Assembly (NCBI RefSeq): GCF_006716085.1 | Contig: NZ_VFON01000001.1 | Coordinates: forward strand, 992,001 to 1,056,000 | DNA from: Leucobacter komagatae | GTDB taxonomy: Bacteria; Actinomycetota; Actinomycetes; Actinomycetales; Microbacteriaceae | Reading direction: 5' to 3' | Length of the DNA: 64,000 nucleotides | In this document: positions 9,816 to 17,963 of the stretch, in pieces | Position numbering within the stretch: position 1 is the first letter of the stretch | How the letters are laid out: each line of letters begins with the position of its first letter | Notes under the pieces: model-generated | Told to the model about the DNA's origin: nothing | Seen by the model: only the letters and a program-made list of their open reading frames with translations | Database searches by the model: none | Made by a program: the position numbers and the translations under genes

Positions 9816-9837
9816 GCAATCTGTGACTGCAGATTGC
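9816..9837. promoter_or_regulatory. Perfect 8-6-8 inverted repeat, candidate operator
   Basis: GCAATCTG and CAGATTGC are perfect reverse complements separated by six bases. The repeat sits 38 bases before the permease ATG, at the predicted start of transcription, in the 294-base divergent region between the glutamate dehydrogenase and permease genes. The position suits a repressor or regulator site. It does not look like a terminator because no T-run follows. Confidence 0.45.
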
Positions 9838-9875
9838 ACTCCTCAGGGGTGTTTTTCATTCAATCAGGAGTCAGA

Positions 9876-11393
9876 ATGACAACTTTAGACGGACAGCCAG
9901 TCCAAGAGTTTCGCAAGAAACTCGGGCTCCCGGATGTGATTGCGCAGAGCTTGTCTGTGATTGCGCCCGCCATGTCTGGCGCGTTTCTCACATACCTCGC
10001 TGCCACGCAGGCCGGAGGCGCAACACCGGTTTCTTTCTTACTTGGGGCACTCGGAATGCTGTGCGTTGGGTCTGTCGTAGCCCTCTTCGCAAAGAGCCTC
10101 TCCTCATCCGGATCCATGTACACGTACCTGAGCAAAGGCGCCAGTCGTACCACTGGATTTGTGGGCGGGTGGGCCTACGTCAGCGCGTACCTTTTGTTCG
10201 GTTCAGGAGTGCTCGCGGGGTTCGGCTTTTTCATGGCGCAACTCGTGCAAATGCTCTTTGGCGCCGCCGTTGATTGGTACTGGTTTACGCTCATCGGCAT
10301 CGTAGTAATCGCAGCGCTCAACTTCTTCAACATCGCCGTTTCAACACGAAACCAGCTCATCTTCCTCGTCCTCAGCATGGTTGCCATGCTGACGGTCTCA
10401 TTCATTGTGATCGCAATTGGTTCGCCCGAAGTCAGTGTCGTCGACGGGCAGACACCAATTGCTACCGCCGGCCAGAGCTGGGACGGTGCAGCCTTCTGGC
10501 CACCGGCGGCGGGTGCTTCCTGGATGGGCATCTTCTTTGGCATGAGCTTTGCGATGCTGTCGTTCGTTGGGTCAGAGTCAAGCGCCTCGCTGTCTGAGGA
10601 GACTCGCGACTCGAAGCGAAACATCCCACGCGCCGTCATCGGCTCCATCGTGATCGCTGGCGTGTTTTATCTCATCGTGAGCTATGCCACCGCCATCGGC
10701 TTCGGCGTGCAGCAGGCGAAGACGGATTGGCCAGCGTCGGCCACCGGCCTCGCAGGCCTGGCTCCGAACACGTTCACCTCGGCGGTCGTGCTTGCAGCGG
10801 CTGCCGGCGCAAGCCTGTTCTGCGCACTCGGCCTACACACCGCGTCATCTCGCGTGCTGTTCGCTATGGGCCGCGAAGGCGTCCTCCCCAAACGGCTCGG
10901 GCGCTTGCATCCACACTGGAACACGCCGTGGAACTCGATGGTACTCGCGATCGCCATTTGGATCTTGCTGATCTTCGGCTCGGTGCTCGTTGTCTCGCGC
11001 GACGCCCAAATTGCGCTCGCGGGCGGCACCGACGACAACGTCACGGGCGGCGTATTCGCCTTCACGCTCCTGCTCAACTTCGGCACCCCGATCGTGATGT
11101 TCGTGTACCTGATGCTCGGCATCGCCGGCATCATCCACGGGATTCGGAACCGCCTCACCAAGTTCGTCTGGGCGGGAATTGGAGCCGGGGTATTCGCCAC
11201 GGTTGCCATTACCGGCGGACTCTACTTCTCGTTTGTGCCCGACGCGCCGGGCGGAGACATTCCTATGGCGCTTCGCCTGATCCCGTGGGTTGGCGTCGCC
11301 GTCGTCGTCGCAGGATGGAGCGTGGCCGCGTGGACCAAGCGGGCCCGCGCACAGGCATGGGCCGATATGGGTCGCGTGTTCGATGAACTCTAG
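9876..11393 (+). CDS. APC-family amino acid/amine permease
   Basis: A 505-residue integral membrane transporter of the amino acid-polyamine-organocation superfamily. I chose the ATG at 9876 (MTTLDGQPVQEF) because AGGAG lies six bases upstream; the 31 codons before it have no membrane or family feature. The start of the first membrane segment reads VIAQSLSVIAPAMSGAF, like the family's first helix, and about 12 hydrophobic stretches follow. FVGSESSASLSEETRD, typical of the family's loop after helix 6, is present, and AMGREGVLPKRLGRLHP matches the helix 8-9 loop. It probably imports the substrate of the neighbouring catabolic genes. A strong bidirectional terminator follows it. Confidence 0.93.
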   Translation: MTTLDGQPVQEFRKKLGLPDVIAQSLSVIAPAMSGAFLTYLAATQAGGATPVSFLLGALGMLCVGSVVALFAKSLSSSGSMYTYLSKGASRTTGFVGGWAYVSAYLLFGSGVLAGFGFFMAQLVQMLFGAAVDWYWFTLIGIVVIAALNFFNIAVSTRNQLIFLVLSMVAMLTVSFIVIAIGSPEVSVVDGQTPIATAGQSWDGAAFWPPAAGASWMGIFFGMSFAMLSFVGSESSASLSEETRDSKRNIPRAVIGSIVIAGVFYLIVSYATAIGFGVQQAKTDWPASATGLAGLAPNTFTSAVVLAAAAGASLFCALGLHTASSRVLFAMGREGVLPKRLGRLHPHWNTPWNSMVLAIAIWILLIFGSVLVVSRDAQIALAGGTDDNVTGGVFAFTLLLNFGTPIVMFVYLMLGIAGIIHGIRNRLTKFVWAGIGAGVFATVAITGGLYFSFVPDAPGGDIPMALRLIPWVGVAVVVAGWSVAAWTKRARAQAWADMGRVFDEL

Positions 11394-11415
11394 CCGTTCC
11401 TAGGGGCAGAACACA

Positions 11416-11453
11416 GAGCGGGTGTCCGGTGAGCTTTCACCGGACACCCGCTC
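11416..11453. terminator. Bidirectional terminator between convergent genes
   Basis: A perfect 17-base stem (GAGCGGGTGTCCGGTGA and its reverse complement) closes on a four-base loop, GCTT. It sits between the convergent permease and amidotransferase genes and can serve both. Confidence 0.9.
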
Positions 11454-11462
11454 ACGTGTTGA

Positions 11463-12206
11463 CTATCTCCGCTCCTGCGTCACGGTGCTGAGGAAGTTGC
11501 CCACCAATCGTTCGCACGCCGGGGCTACGATCGCGTCACGCGCCCAAAAGTCCTCGACCGAGGCGTCAAATCTGGCCTTCAACTCGGGGTTGGCTGTGTG
11601 GTCTTCCAGCCCCACCCAGGTCTCGTAACTCGCTGGGCTGACCTCGGGGTGGAACTGCACTCCCCAGGTGGTGCCGCTGCGGAATGCCTGATGGGGGTAG
11701 ACATCGCCCGTTGCGAGCAACACCGCGCCCTCGGGCAAGCGCACGACCGCATCGTTATGCATCGAGCCCGAGTAGAACACCTCGGGAACTCCCTGCAGCA
11801 GCGGGTCGCGAGCACCCTCATCCGTGATGCGAATGCCGGCCACCCCCGCCTCGAGGCCCGGTTCACCGAGCTGCACCTCGCCGCCGAGCGCCGAGGCGAG
11901 CAGTTGCGCCCCCAGGCACACTCCCAGCGCGGGAATGCCCTCGCGGTGAGCTTCTCGGAGACGTTCGCGCATATCCTCAAGCCAGGGGTACGCAGCGGTG
12001 TCGCGGTCTCCCATGTCACCGCCGAGCACGATCAGACCGGCGTAGCCGTCAAGCGAAGGCGGCATGTCCGTTGAAACGCTCATGCTGTACACGCTGAGCT
12101 CGACCCCGTGGTTGGAAGCCCACTGGGCGATCCGGTCGGGGCCGCAATTCTCATCGGGTTGGAGCACCAGAATTGAGGGCGTATGTTCTACCCGCGTAGC
12201 AGCCAA
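11463..12206 (-). CDS. Class I glutamine amidotransferase, possible gamma-glutamyl hydrolase
   Basis: A 247-residue stand-alone class I amidotransferase domain. The nucleophile elbow ALGVCLGAQLLA puts Cys near residue 98, and GVQFHPE near residue 185 supplies the His and Glu of the triad. It resembles the GMP-synthase-like subgroup and has no synthetase domain. The start is TTG with AGGAG about six bases upstream. Members of this fold hydrolyse gamma-glutamyl amide bonds. In the Puu pathway a related-fold enzyme, PuuD, releases glutamate from gamma-glutamyl-GABA. In this cluster the same job is likely but inferred. It is transcribed towards the permease and divergently from the diflavin reductase. 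Confidence 0.85.
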   Translation of the reverse strand: MAATRVEHTPSILVLQPDENCGPDRIAQWASNHGVELSVYSMSVSTDMPPSLDGYAGLIVLGGDMGDRDTAAYPWLEDMRERLREAHREGIPALGVCLGAQLLASALGGEVQLGEPGLEAGVAGIRITDEGARDPLLQGVPEVFYSGSMHNDAVVRLPEGAVLLATGDVYPHQAFRSGTTWGVQFHPEVSPASYETWVGLEDHTANPELKARFDASVEDFWARDAIVAPACERLVGNFLSTVTQERR

Positions 12207-12534
12207 TGTCTCTCCTCTACGCGCCGAGTGGGCCGCTCACTCGGCCCGGGTGCAGACTCTGCGCGTCACAACGATACAATCTCTCGCGACCCGACAGTCG
12301 GCCCGCTATGTGCTTTCTGCACATACTTCGGGCATGAAGCGTACACTTCGCATTCGCGGGAATTCTGGCTATCGCCGAGAGTTGGATAACCCAAGCTTTC
12401 TCAATGAAGAGCACCTCACAGCTTTCCCGAGCCGGACCGTAGTCGCCTGCATCACAGGCCAGGGCACAGGGGCCGATGAGCAGTCGTCTCGTGCTCCTCA
12501 GAACCGGGCAAGCAACCTCCCCGAGCGATTGGAC
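12207..12534. other. Divergent intergenic region, no gene seen
   Basis: This 328-base gap separates the divergent amidotransferase and diflavin reductase genes. The plus frame is open through it, but the translation has no family similarity I recognise and precedes the first flavodoxin residues. The region holds the palindrome at 12307-12325. No clear RNA gene is seen. Confidence 0.6.
12307..12325. promoter_or_regulatory. Perfect 7-5-7 palindrome, candidate operator
   Basis: TATGTGC and GCACATA flank TTTCT in the divergent region between amidotransferase and diflavin reductase. A related, degenerate copy lies upstream of the ligase/P450 operon at 4713-4731. Such a site could link both transcription units under one regulator. 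Confidence 0.45.
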
Positions 12535-14175
12535 ATGATGAACTCGATCTCCGACGCCGAGCTCACAATTCTGTACGGCAGCCAGACCGGAAACGCGGAG
12601 TTTCTTGCGTACAACCTTTGCGAGCAAGCGCAGCAGGCTGGCATACAGGCCGAGTTTCTGACGCTGAACGATGCCCTGGCTGCGGGGAACCTCTCGTGGC
12701 AGCGGCTACTCATCGTCACCTCAACCCATGACAATGGCCACATGCCAGACAACGCCGACGCGTTCTGGAGCTGGCTCACTTCTCTCGATGACCGGCAGTA
12801 TGCGGGGCTCCCCTACGCGGTGCTCACTATCGGCGACTCCATGTACGACGACTTCTGCAAAGCTGGCAGAGACTTTGACGCGGCCTTCGCAAACTTGGGA
12901 GCAACCCCCATCCTCGACATGATGGAGTGCGATGTCGATTTCGATATGACGGCACCGCCGTGGATCAAGAAGTTCCTCGCGGCCGTGCCCGATACACCGT
13001 CGTGGAGCCCCGGGGCTTCGGAGCACATCGACACTGACACTGCCGGCGAGTTCGTCGCCGAGGCCGAAGAGTGGCATTCGGCGCACGTCTCCGCTATCCG
13101 GGCGCTCTCCGGTCCCGCCTCAAATAAGAGTGCGTTCCACCTCACGCTCGAGCTACCTATCTCGTTCACCTATGTGCCCGGGGATTCGCTCGACACCAGA
13201 GCGCTCAACAATCGAGTACTCATCGACGAGTGGCTTCGCGCGTTTCCGGGAGAGGAGACAGTAAGCCTCAATGGCGAGACCGTACGACTGTGGGATGCGC
13301 TGCGGAGCCATCTCGAGCTGCGCATTCCCCACGTCGGCCTGGTCAACACTCTCGCGAGCCGGGCTCAGGCATCAGCGGGGGTTGAGCTCGCAAGACGCAT
13401 GGTCGAGTCCGGCGACCGCCAAGAGATCGATGCGTGGCTCTGGGGCAGGGATGTCCTCGACATTGTGCATGAGTTTGGGCTCGCCGGGAGCGAACTGCAG
13501 CCCATCGTCGACGCCATGCGGCCATTGCAGTTCAGGTCGTACTCCATCGCATCCAGCCCCCGGGTGCACCCTTCAACCGTGGGGCTCACGATTTCGTCGG
13601 TGGAGTATGCCGCAAACGGTCGCGAGCATTTCGGCACCGGCAGTTCACACCTCGAGGCGCTCGTTGGATCACAGGTCTCTGTGCGAAGGGTGCCAGCGCG
13701 CAGCTTCCGCCTGCCCGACACTCCCGACACACCCGTCATCATGATCGGACCAGGAGTCGGTGTCGCTCCGTTCATCGGATTCCTGGAGGATATCGAAGCT
13801 CACGGCTCGGCGCGGGATACGTGGCTCTTCTTCGGCGATCAGCATCGGGCGAGCGATTGGTTGTACGAGAGCCAGATGAAGGCGTGGCTGGACTCTGGTG
13901 TGCTCACCCGGCTCAACCTCGCATTCTCGCGCGACCAGGCGGAAAAGCAGTACGTTCAGCACGAGTTGCTCACGCACGCGTCGGAGATTCGTGACTGGAT
14001 AGCTCGAGGTGCACACGTCTACGTGTGTGGCGATAAGAACCACATGGCGCACGACGTCGAGCAGACTCTTGCGCACATCCTCACGGGCGACGAAGCGGAT
14101 GTCGCAGCCGGCGCCGGAGCAGCCTCACTCGAAGCGCTGCGAACCGCTGGCAGATATGTCAAAGACGTTTACTGA
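12535..14175 (+). CDS. Diflavin reductase (flavodoxin + FAD/NADPH domains)
   Basis: A 546-residue protein like sulfite reductase alpha subunit or cytochrome P450 reductase without a membrane anchor. The flavodoxin domain comes first: LTILYGSQTGNAEFLAYNL, then TSTHDNGHMPDNADAFW and LTIGDSMYDDFCKAG. The FAD site is FRSYSIASSP near residue 330, and the NADPH half has MIGPGVGVAPFIGFLED, TWLFFGDQHRASDWLYE and YVCGDKNHMAHDVEQ. The frame is open 157 codons upstream, but flavodoxin homology begins just after the ATG pair at 12535/12538; the ribosome site there is weak. Its partner is unknown. No sulfite reductase hemoprotein gene is nearby, and the P450 already has a ferredoxin pair, so it may feed another oxygenase or reductase. 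Confidence 0.88.
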   Translation: MMNSISDAELTILYGSQTGNAEFLAYNLCEQAQQAGIQAEFLTLNDALAAGNLSWQRLLIVTSTHDNGHMPDNADAFWSWLTSLDDRQYAGLPYAVLTIGDSMYDDFCKAGRDFDAAFANLGATPILDMMECDVDFDMTAPPWIKKFLAAVPDTPSWSPGASEHIDTDTAGEFVAEAEEWHSAHVSAIRALSGPASNKSAFHLTLELPISFTYVPGDSLDTRALNNRVLIDEWLRAFPGEETVSLNGETVRLWDALRSHLELRIPHVGLVNTLASRAQASAGVELARRMVESGDRQEIDAWLWGRDVLDIVHEFGLAGSELQPIVDAMRPLQFRSYSIASSPRVHPSTVGLTISSVEYAANGREHFGTGSSHLEALVGSQVSVRRVPARSFRLPDTPDTPVIMIGPGVGVAPFIGFLEDIEAHGSARDTWLFFGDQHRASDWLYESQMKAWLDSGVLTRLNLAFSRDQAEKQYVQHELLTHASEIRDWIARGAHVYVCGDKNHMAHDVEQTLAHILTGDEADVAAGAGAASLEALRTAGRYVKDVY

Positions 14176-14285
14176 TAGAAATGCATTGGGACGCGACACT
14201 CGTGTGAACGCCGCGTAGGCCAAGGCGAGAAACCCTGCACAAAGCACGCTGTTTCACCACTCAACGACGAGGAGGAGGCATCACG

Positions 14286-16061
14286 TTGAAGGACCCTCGC
14301 ACAAGCCAAGATGACGCCCGCGCAAGATTCTCCGAGCGACGAGCCAACGTACTGTCGGGCCTCATTCGGCTCTTCACCCTCGGAAAGGAGCCTGCCGAGC
14401 TCGTGGAAGCGGCCGTCAACCTCGTCACCGAGGCAACCGGCGGCATGAGTGTCTTCGTGTACTTCTGGAACGAGAATTCGGATCAACTCGTGCTCAGCAA
14501 CATGACCGATACCGATATTGCCTACTCCGAGAAGAGTGTGCGAATGCGGCTTGGTGAGGGTCTCACCGGCTGGAGCGCCCTGCACAGAAAGCCGCTCTTG
14601 CTCAACCATGACTTCCGGCAAGATCCGCGTTTCTTCGATATGGGTGTCGACGAGAACGAGTTCCGGTCTGCGCTCATCGCCCCGATCCACGACGACGAGA
14701 AGCTCTACGGGGTGTTTTCGCTCTACTCAGTCGAGGGCGACGCGTTCGGCGATGACGAGTTGGCAATCGCGGAGGAGGTCGGGCTGCTTCTTGCGAGCGC
14801 CCTCAAGCGGGCGGATACGGTGCACGAACTCGAGCTCCAGTCAGCGACAGCCCGCTTTCTCATCGACCTCCCCAAGACCGCAAGCGCCTCCTTTCCGGCG
14901 GCAGCTCGGGAGTGCACCCGACGCATCCTCACGCTGCTCGACGCCGACGTGTGCATCATTGATCACGTTGGCTGGCTCTCAATGGCCACCGAGCCGATCG
15001 CCGTCGCAGAACGCCTGGGAGACCCGCAGCACCCCAAGGTCTGGTTGAGCCATTCCAAAACCCAGGCGCACGACCTCGAGGCGCGCTATGAAGCTGAGGG
15101 GTACGACCAGATTTCTGCCACGCTCGGCTACGGCGTCTCGAGCGGCGTGCTGACGTGCTTTCGCGCGCGCCGCTTCACGAAGGAGGAGACCCGCCGGCTA
15201 CACATGCTGGCTACCCAGGTCGGCGTGCTCATCGAGAACATCGGGATGGTCCCGAACCGCGCAGCTCAGATCATGGCGCTGCTCGCGTCGGACCGCGAGG
15301 ATCACATGCTCGAGAGCCTGGGGCACCTCGGGTGGAAGGGCAATGGCTTTGTTCCCGTGCTTGTACAGGTGAAATACATCGGCGCCAACGCTGATACGTT
15401 CGGCCGTGTCGTGCAAGAGACCGTGCTCGCGGAGCTCGGGCCGGAGACACTGCTCGCGCACTCCGGCACGCTGCTCGTGCTACTCCTCCATGCCGACCAG
15501 TCAACGCCCGAGGGAAGCGCACAGGCGCGAGTCGCGGCCTGGCTTGCGCGCCTGGAGGACAGGATAGGTCTGTCGGCCGATGTCGGAGTCGGCGAAAGCA
15601 CGATTCGCAGCAACAGTATTCGCCAATCGCTCGCGCAAGCACGGGTCGCTCTCGCATGGTCGAGCTTCTCCGCGACGAGAAAGTCCTCGCAGCAGATCGA
15701 ATACAGCGCCGTTCGCGAGGTTCGCTCGCTCCCGCAGCTCGTGTGCGAGCTCGCACCCCGAGTGAAGATGTACCTGGCGAGGCTCGCTCCGCTGCAACAC
15801 TATGACCAGCGCCACGGAACGCAGCTACTTGAGACCGTCGAAGCACTCGCACACCACGGCGGTTCGATCGTCAGCGCCTCGGAGTTCCTCTTCATTCACC
15901 GAAATACTCTTCGGCAACGGCTCTCGCGCATATCCGCGCTCATTGGCGTCGACCTCCACCAAGACAGTCGCTGGCCGGAAATACTCATGGCCGCTCAGCT
16001 CCTCAGGCAAGAGATGCCGAAGGTCGCGCACGCGTCCCCCAGCCTCGTGGGTGCGATGTAA
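14286..16061 (+). CDS. GAF-domain PucR/CdaR-type transcriptional regulator
   Basis: A 591-residue regulator. Residues about 25-190 form a GAF-like sensor (VRMRLGEGLTGWSA, FRSALIAPIHDDEKLYGVFS). A middle region resembles the GGDEF-like part of CdaR proteins. The C-terminus has the PucR helix-turn-helix (FLFIHRNTLRQRLSRISAL near residue 540). PucR-type regulators usually control purine or other nitrogen-source catabolism, with an effector bound in the N-terminal domain. The start is TTG with AGGAGG seven bases upstream. It closes the amine island and follows the diflavin reductase by 110 bases on the same strand, so it is the best candidate regulator of the island. A hairpin overlaps its 3' end. 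Confidence 0.88.
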   Translation: MKDPRTSQDDARARFSERRANVLSGLIRLFTLGKEPAELVEAAVNLVTEATGGMSVFVYFWNENSDQLVLSNMTDTDIAYSEKSVRMRLGEGLTGWSALHRKPLLLNHDFRQDPRFFDMGVDENEFRSALIAPIHDDEKLYGVFSLYSVEGDAFGDDELAIAEEVGLLLASALKRADTVHELELQSATARFLIDLPKTASASFPAAARECTRRILTLLDADVCIIDHVGWLSMATEPIAVAERLGDPQHPKVWLSHSKTQAHDLEARYEAEGYDQISATLGYGVSSGVLTCFRARRFTKEETRRLHMLATQVGVLIENIGMVPNRAAQIMALLASDREDHMLESLGHLGWKGNGFVPVLVQVKYIGANADTFGRVVQETVLAELGPETLLAHSGTLLVLLLHADQSTPEGSAQARVAAWLARLEDRIGLSADVGVGESTIRSNSIRQSLAQARVALAWSSFSATRKSSQQIEYSAVREVRSLPQLVCELAPRVKMYLARLAPLQHYDQRHGTQLLETVEALAHHGGSIVSASEFLFIHRNTLRQRLSRISALIGVDLHQDSRWPEILMAAQLLRQEMPKVAHASPSLVGAM

Positions 16062-16075
16062 CCGCGAGGCTGGGG
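16037..16075. terminator. Terminator overlapping the regulator stop codon
   Basis: CCCCAGCCTCG and CGAGGCTGGGG form an 11-base stem with a 17-base loop that contains the stop codon of the regulator gene. It lies between convergent genes, so it probably acts in both directions. Confidence 0.75.
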
Positions 16076-16100
16076 CTCTCGGGACGCTCGTGAGCCTGAA

Positions 16101-17300
16101 CTACGCGACCTTGAGCCGCCAGAGCGAGGTGACCTCACGCGAGCGGGCCGCGTGTAGCAGGTCACCGCTGTCAGCCGCGCGGCCGTGAGTGGGCGCCGTG
16201 TCGAGCCGATCCACCACGACCAGGCCCGCCCGCGAGATCGCGTCGAGCAGCATCTCGCGCGTACGCAAGCCGAGCAGCTCCGCAAGGTCAGAGATGATGA
16301 GCCAGCCCTCGCCGCCCTCCGCGAGATGGTCTGGCAGGCCCGCAAGAAACTTCAGCAGCATCTGGCTGCCGGGGTCGTAGATCGCCGCGTCGAGCGACGT
16401 CGCCGCGCTTCCGGGCAACCACGGTGGGTTGCACACGATGAGCGATGCCCGACCCTCGGGGAACATGTCGCAAACGAGCGCTTCGGCGACGTCCGTGATG
16501 CCCAGGCGCTCGAAGTTGTCGGTCGCGCACAGCACGGCCCGTTCGTGGAGGTCGGTGCCGACGACGCGCCGCACGCCCCGTTTCGCGAGCACCGCCGCGA
16601 GCACACCGGTTCCGGTACCGATGTCGAAGGCCCTGTCGAGCGCGGGCAGAGGCGCGGCCGCGACGAGGTCGACGTACTCGTGGCGCGTCGGCATGAACGT
16701 GCCGTAGTGCGGGTGAATCTTCGCGCCGAGGCTCGGCACATCGACCCCGTTCACGTACCACTGGTGCGCGCTCAGCACGCCGACGACTTCTTGGAGGCTC
16801 ACGACCGCGCGATCCTGCCCGCCCGCGGGGGCCTCACCGTAGGCGAACGGAATCGCGGCGTCGACCCTGGGGGCGCGCGCAAGTGGGATGGTCGCCGCGC
16901 TCGCGTCGGCGAGGTCCAGGGGAATAAGGATCAGCGAAAGGATTCGGGAGCGCTGGGCGCGCGCCTGCCTGATCCGGTAGAACTCGTCGGCAGTCGTCGC
17001 TGGCTCGGAGCTCCGCTTGCCCGATGCGCCGGTCTTGCCGGACCGACCAGGCCCCCGGGTCTGCTTTGCCAGGCGCCGCCCGATCGCGCTCAGTATCTGC
17101 TTTGCGCCGTGGAAGTCCCCCTGCCAGAGCATCGCGGTGCCCTGCGAGGCGAGCCCGATCGCGCGATTCGCCGTGAGCCGGTCGTCGACGGTCACGACGC
17201 GCTTCGGAGCTGGCCGCCCACTCGCGCTCAGCCACGCCGCGGACACCTCCGTGCCACTCTCGTCCCAGGTCACTGTTTCGGGGGCGGGGTGCTGCTGCAT
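16101..17300 (-). CDS. Class I SAM-dependent methyltransferase (RlmG/PrmC-like)
   Basis: A 399-residue protein with a C-terminal Rossmann methyltransferase: AFDIGTGTGVLAAVLAKRG near residue 225 is motif I, GTDLHERAV is motif II, and VCNPPWLPGS is the NPPW motif of N-methyltransferases acting on Gln/Asn side chains or on RNA bases. The N-terminal 200 residues, with RVVTVDDRLTANRAIGLA and MLWQGDFHGAKQIL, look like the degenerate methyltransferase half found in two-domain rRNA guanine methyltransferases such as RlmG/RsmC. The start is ATG. The protein therefore probably modifies rRNA or a ribosomal protein, but the exact target cannot be read from the sequence. Confidence 0.85.
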   Translation of the reverse strand: MQQHPAPETVTWDESGTEVSAAWLSASGRPAPKRVVTVDDRLTANRAIGLASQGTAMLWQGDFHGAKQILSAIGRRLAKQTRGPGRSGKTGASGKRSSEPATTADEFYRIRQARAQRSRILSLILIPLDLADASAATIPLARAPRVDAAIPFAYGEAPAGGQDRAVVSLQEVVGVLSAHQWYVNGVDVPSLGAKIHPHYGTFMPTRHEYVDLVAAAPLPALDRAFDIGTGTGVLAAVLAKRGVRRVVGTDLHERAVLCATDNFERLGITDVAEALVCDMFPEGRASLIVCNPPWLPGSAATSLDAAIYDPGSQMLLKFLAGLPDHLAEGGEGWLIISDLAELLGLRTREMLLDAISRAGLVVVDRLDTAPTHGRAADSGDLLHAARSREVTSLWRLKVA

Positions 17301-17416
17301 GATTGGCGCCGCCTCTCGGTCGGTTCTGTGGGCGCGCGAGCGGTGGGCCAGGCAGGCGCCGCACGACGAAAGACGTCACCCAGTCTAGCCGCGGGCGCCC
17401 GCTCGCCCGGGGCCAC

Positions 17417-17422
17417 TACGAT
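17417..17422 (+). promoter_or_regulatory. -10 box TACGAT, leaderless start of the peroxiredoxin gene
   Basis: The hexamer ends seven bases before the ATG at 17430, which would make that ATG the 5' end of the mRNA. No ribosome site precedes this ATG. Confidence 0.5.
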
Positions 17423-17429
17423 GGGGCGC

Positions 17430-17924
17430 ATGCGTGACGTGACGAGAGTTCCACGCGGCCCGCTCCCCGCGACCATCGGCGGCGCAGTCGACCTCAGCGA
17501 GCTGCCTTGCCGGAGCGTGCTCTTCGTCTATCCGCGCACGAGCCCGCCCGAGGGTGCGCCCGAGGGGTGGGAGCTGATTCCCGGGGCGCGCGGCTGCACC
17601 GCAGAGAGCTGTACGTTCCGCGACCTCGCGGCCGACTTTGCGGCGCACGACACCGCGATCTTCGGCCTGTCGACGCAGGGCCCCGCGTATCAGGCAGAGG
17701 CGGCCGCGCGCTTGCACCTGCCATACCCGCTGATCTCGGACGCCGGGTGTTCGCTCGCCGCCCCGCTCGGGCTCGAGACGTTCACGTTCGAGGGCGTGAC
17801 GCTCTACCGCAGAACCACGCTGGTGATCGAGGCCGGCGCGGTCGTGCACCGCTTCACGGACATCGCCGACCCGGGCGGGCACCCGGCAAAGGTGCTCAAG
17901 TGGTTGGCGCGGGCCAGTTCATAG
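17430..17924 (+). CDS. Peroxiredoxin of BCP/PrxQ type
   Basis: A 164-residue thioredoxin-fold peroxidase. SVLFVYPRTSPP is the second strand of the fold and GCTAESCTFRDL near residue 60 holds the peroxidatic Cys and, five residues on, the resolving Cys, as in BCP/PrxQ enzymes, though a longer loop (EGAPEGWELIPGARG) precedes it. Later come AIFGLSTQGPAYQAEAAARL and LPYPLISDAGCSLAAPLGL. The protein would reduce peroxides using thioredoxin. The ATG at 17430 is preferred over 17421 because a TACGAT -10 box ends seven bases before it. It sits head to head with the methyltransferase gene. Confidence 0.85.
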   Translation: MRDVTRVPRGPLPATIGGAVDLSELPCRSVLFVYPRTSPPEGAPEGWELIPGARGCTAESCTFRDLAADFAAHDTAIFGLSTQGPAYQAEAAARLHLPYPLISDAGCSLAAPLGLETFTFEGVTLYRRTTLVIEAGAVVHRFTDIADPGGHPAKVLKWLARASS

Positions 17925-17951
17925 GCCGTCGCACCCGGCGCTTAGCAGTGC

Positions 17952-17957
17952 TACATT
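17952..17957 (+). promoter_or_regulatory. -10 box TACATT, leaderless start of the acetyltransferase gene
   Basis: The hexamer ends six bases before the ATG at 17964 and no ribosome site is visible, so the mRNA probably begins at the start codon. Confidence 0.55.
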
Positions 17958-17963
17958 CAGAGC

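Noticed and set aside
12064..12534. N-terminal extension of the diflavin reductase by 157 codons
   Set aside because: The extra residues have no similarity to a flavodoxin or targeting sequence, and the first 140 bases overlap the amidotransferase gene. The domain begins right after the ATG pair at 12535.
16185..17420. Plus-strand frame that joins the peroxiredoxin to 400 residues upstream
   Set aside because: It runs antisense to the methyltransferase. The peroxiredoxin has a good start and -10 box of its own at 17417-17430.
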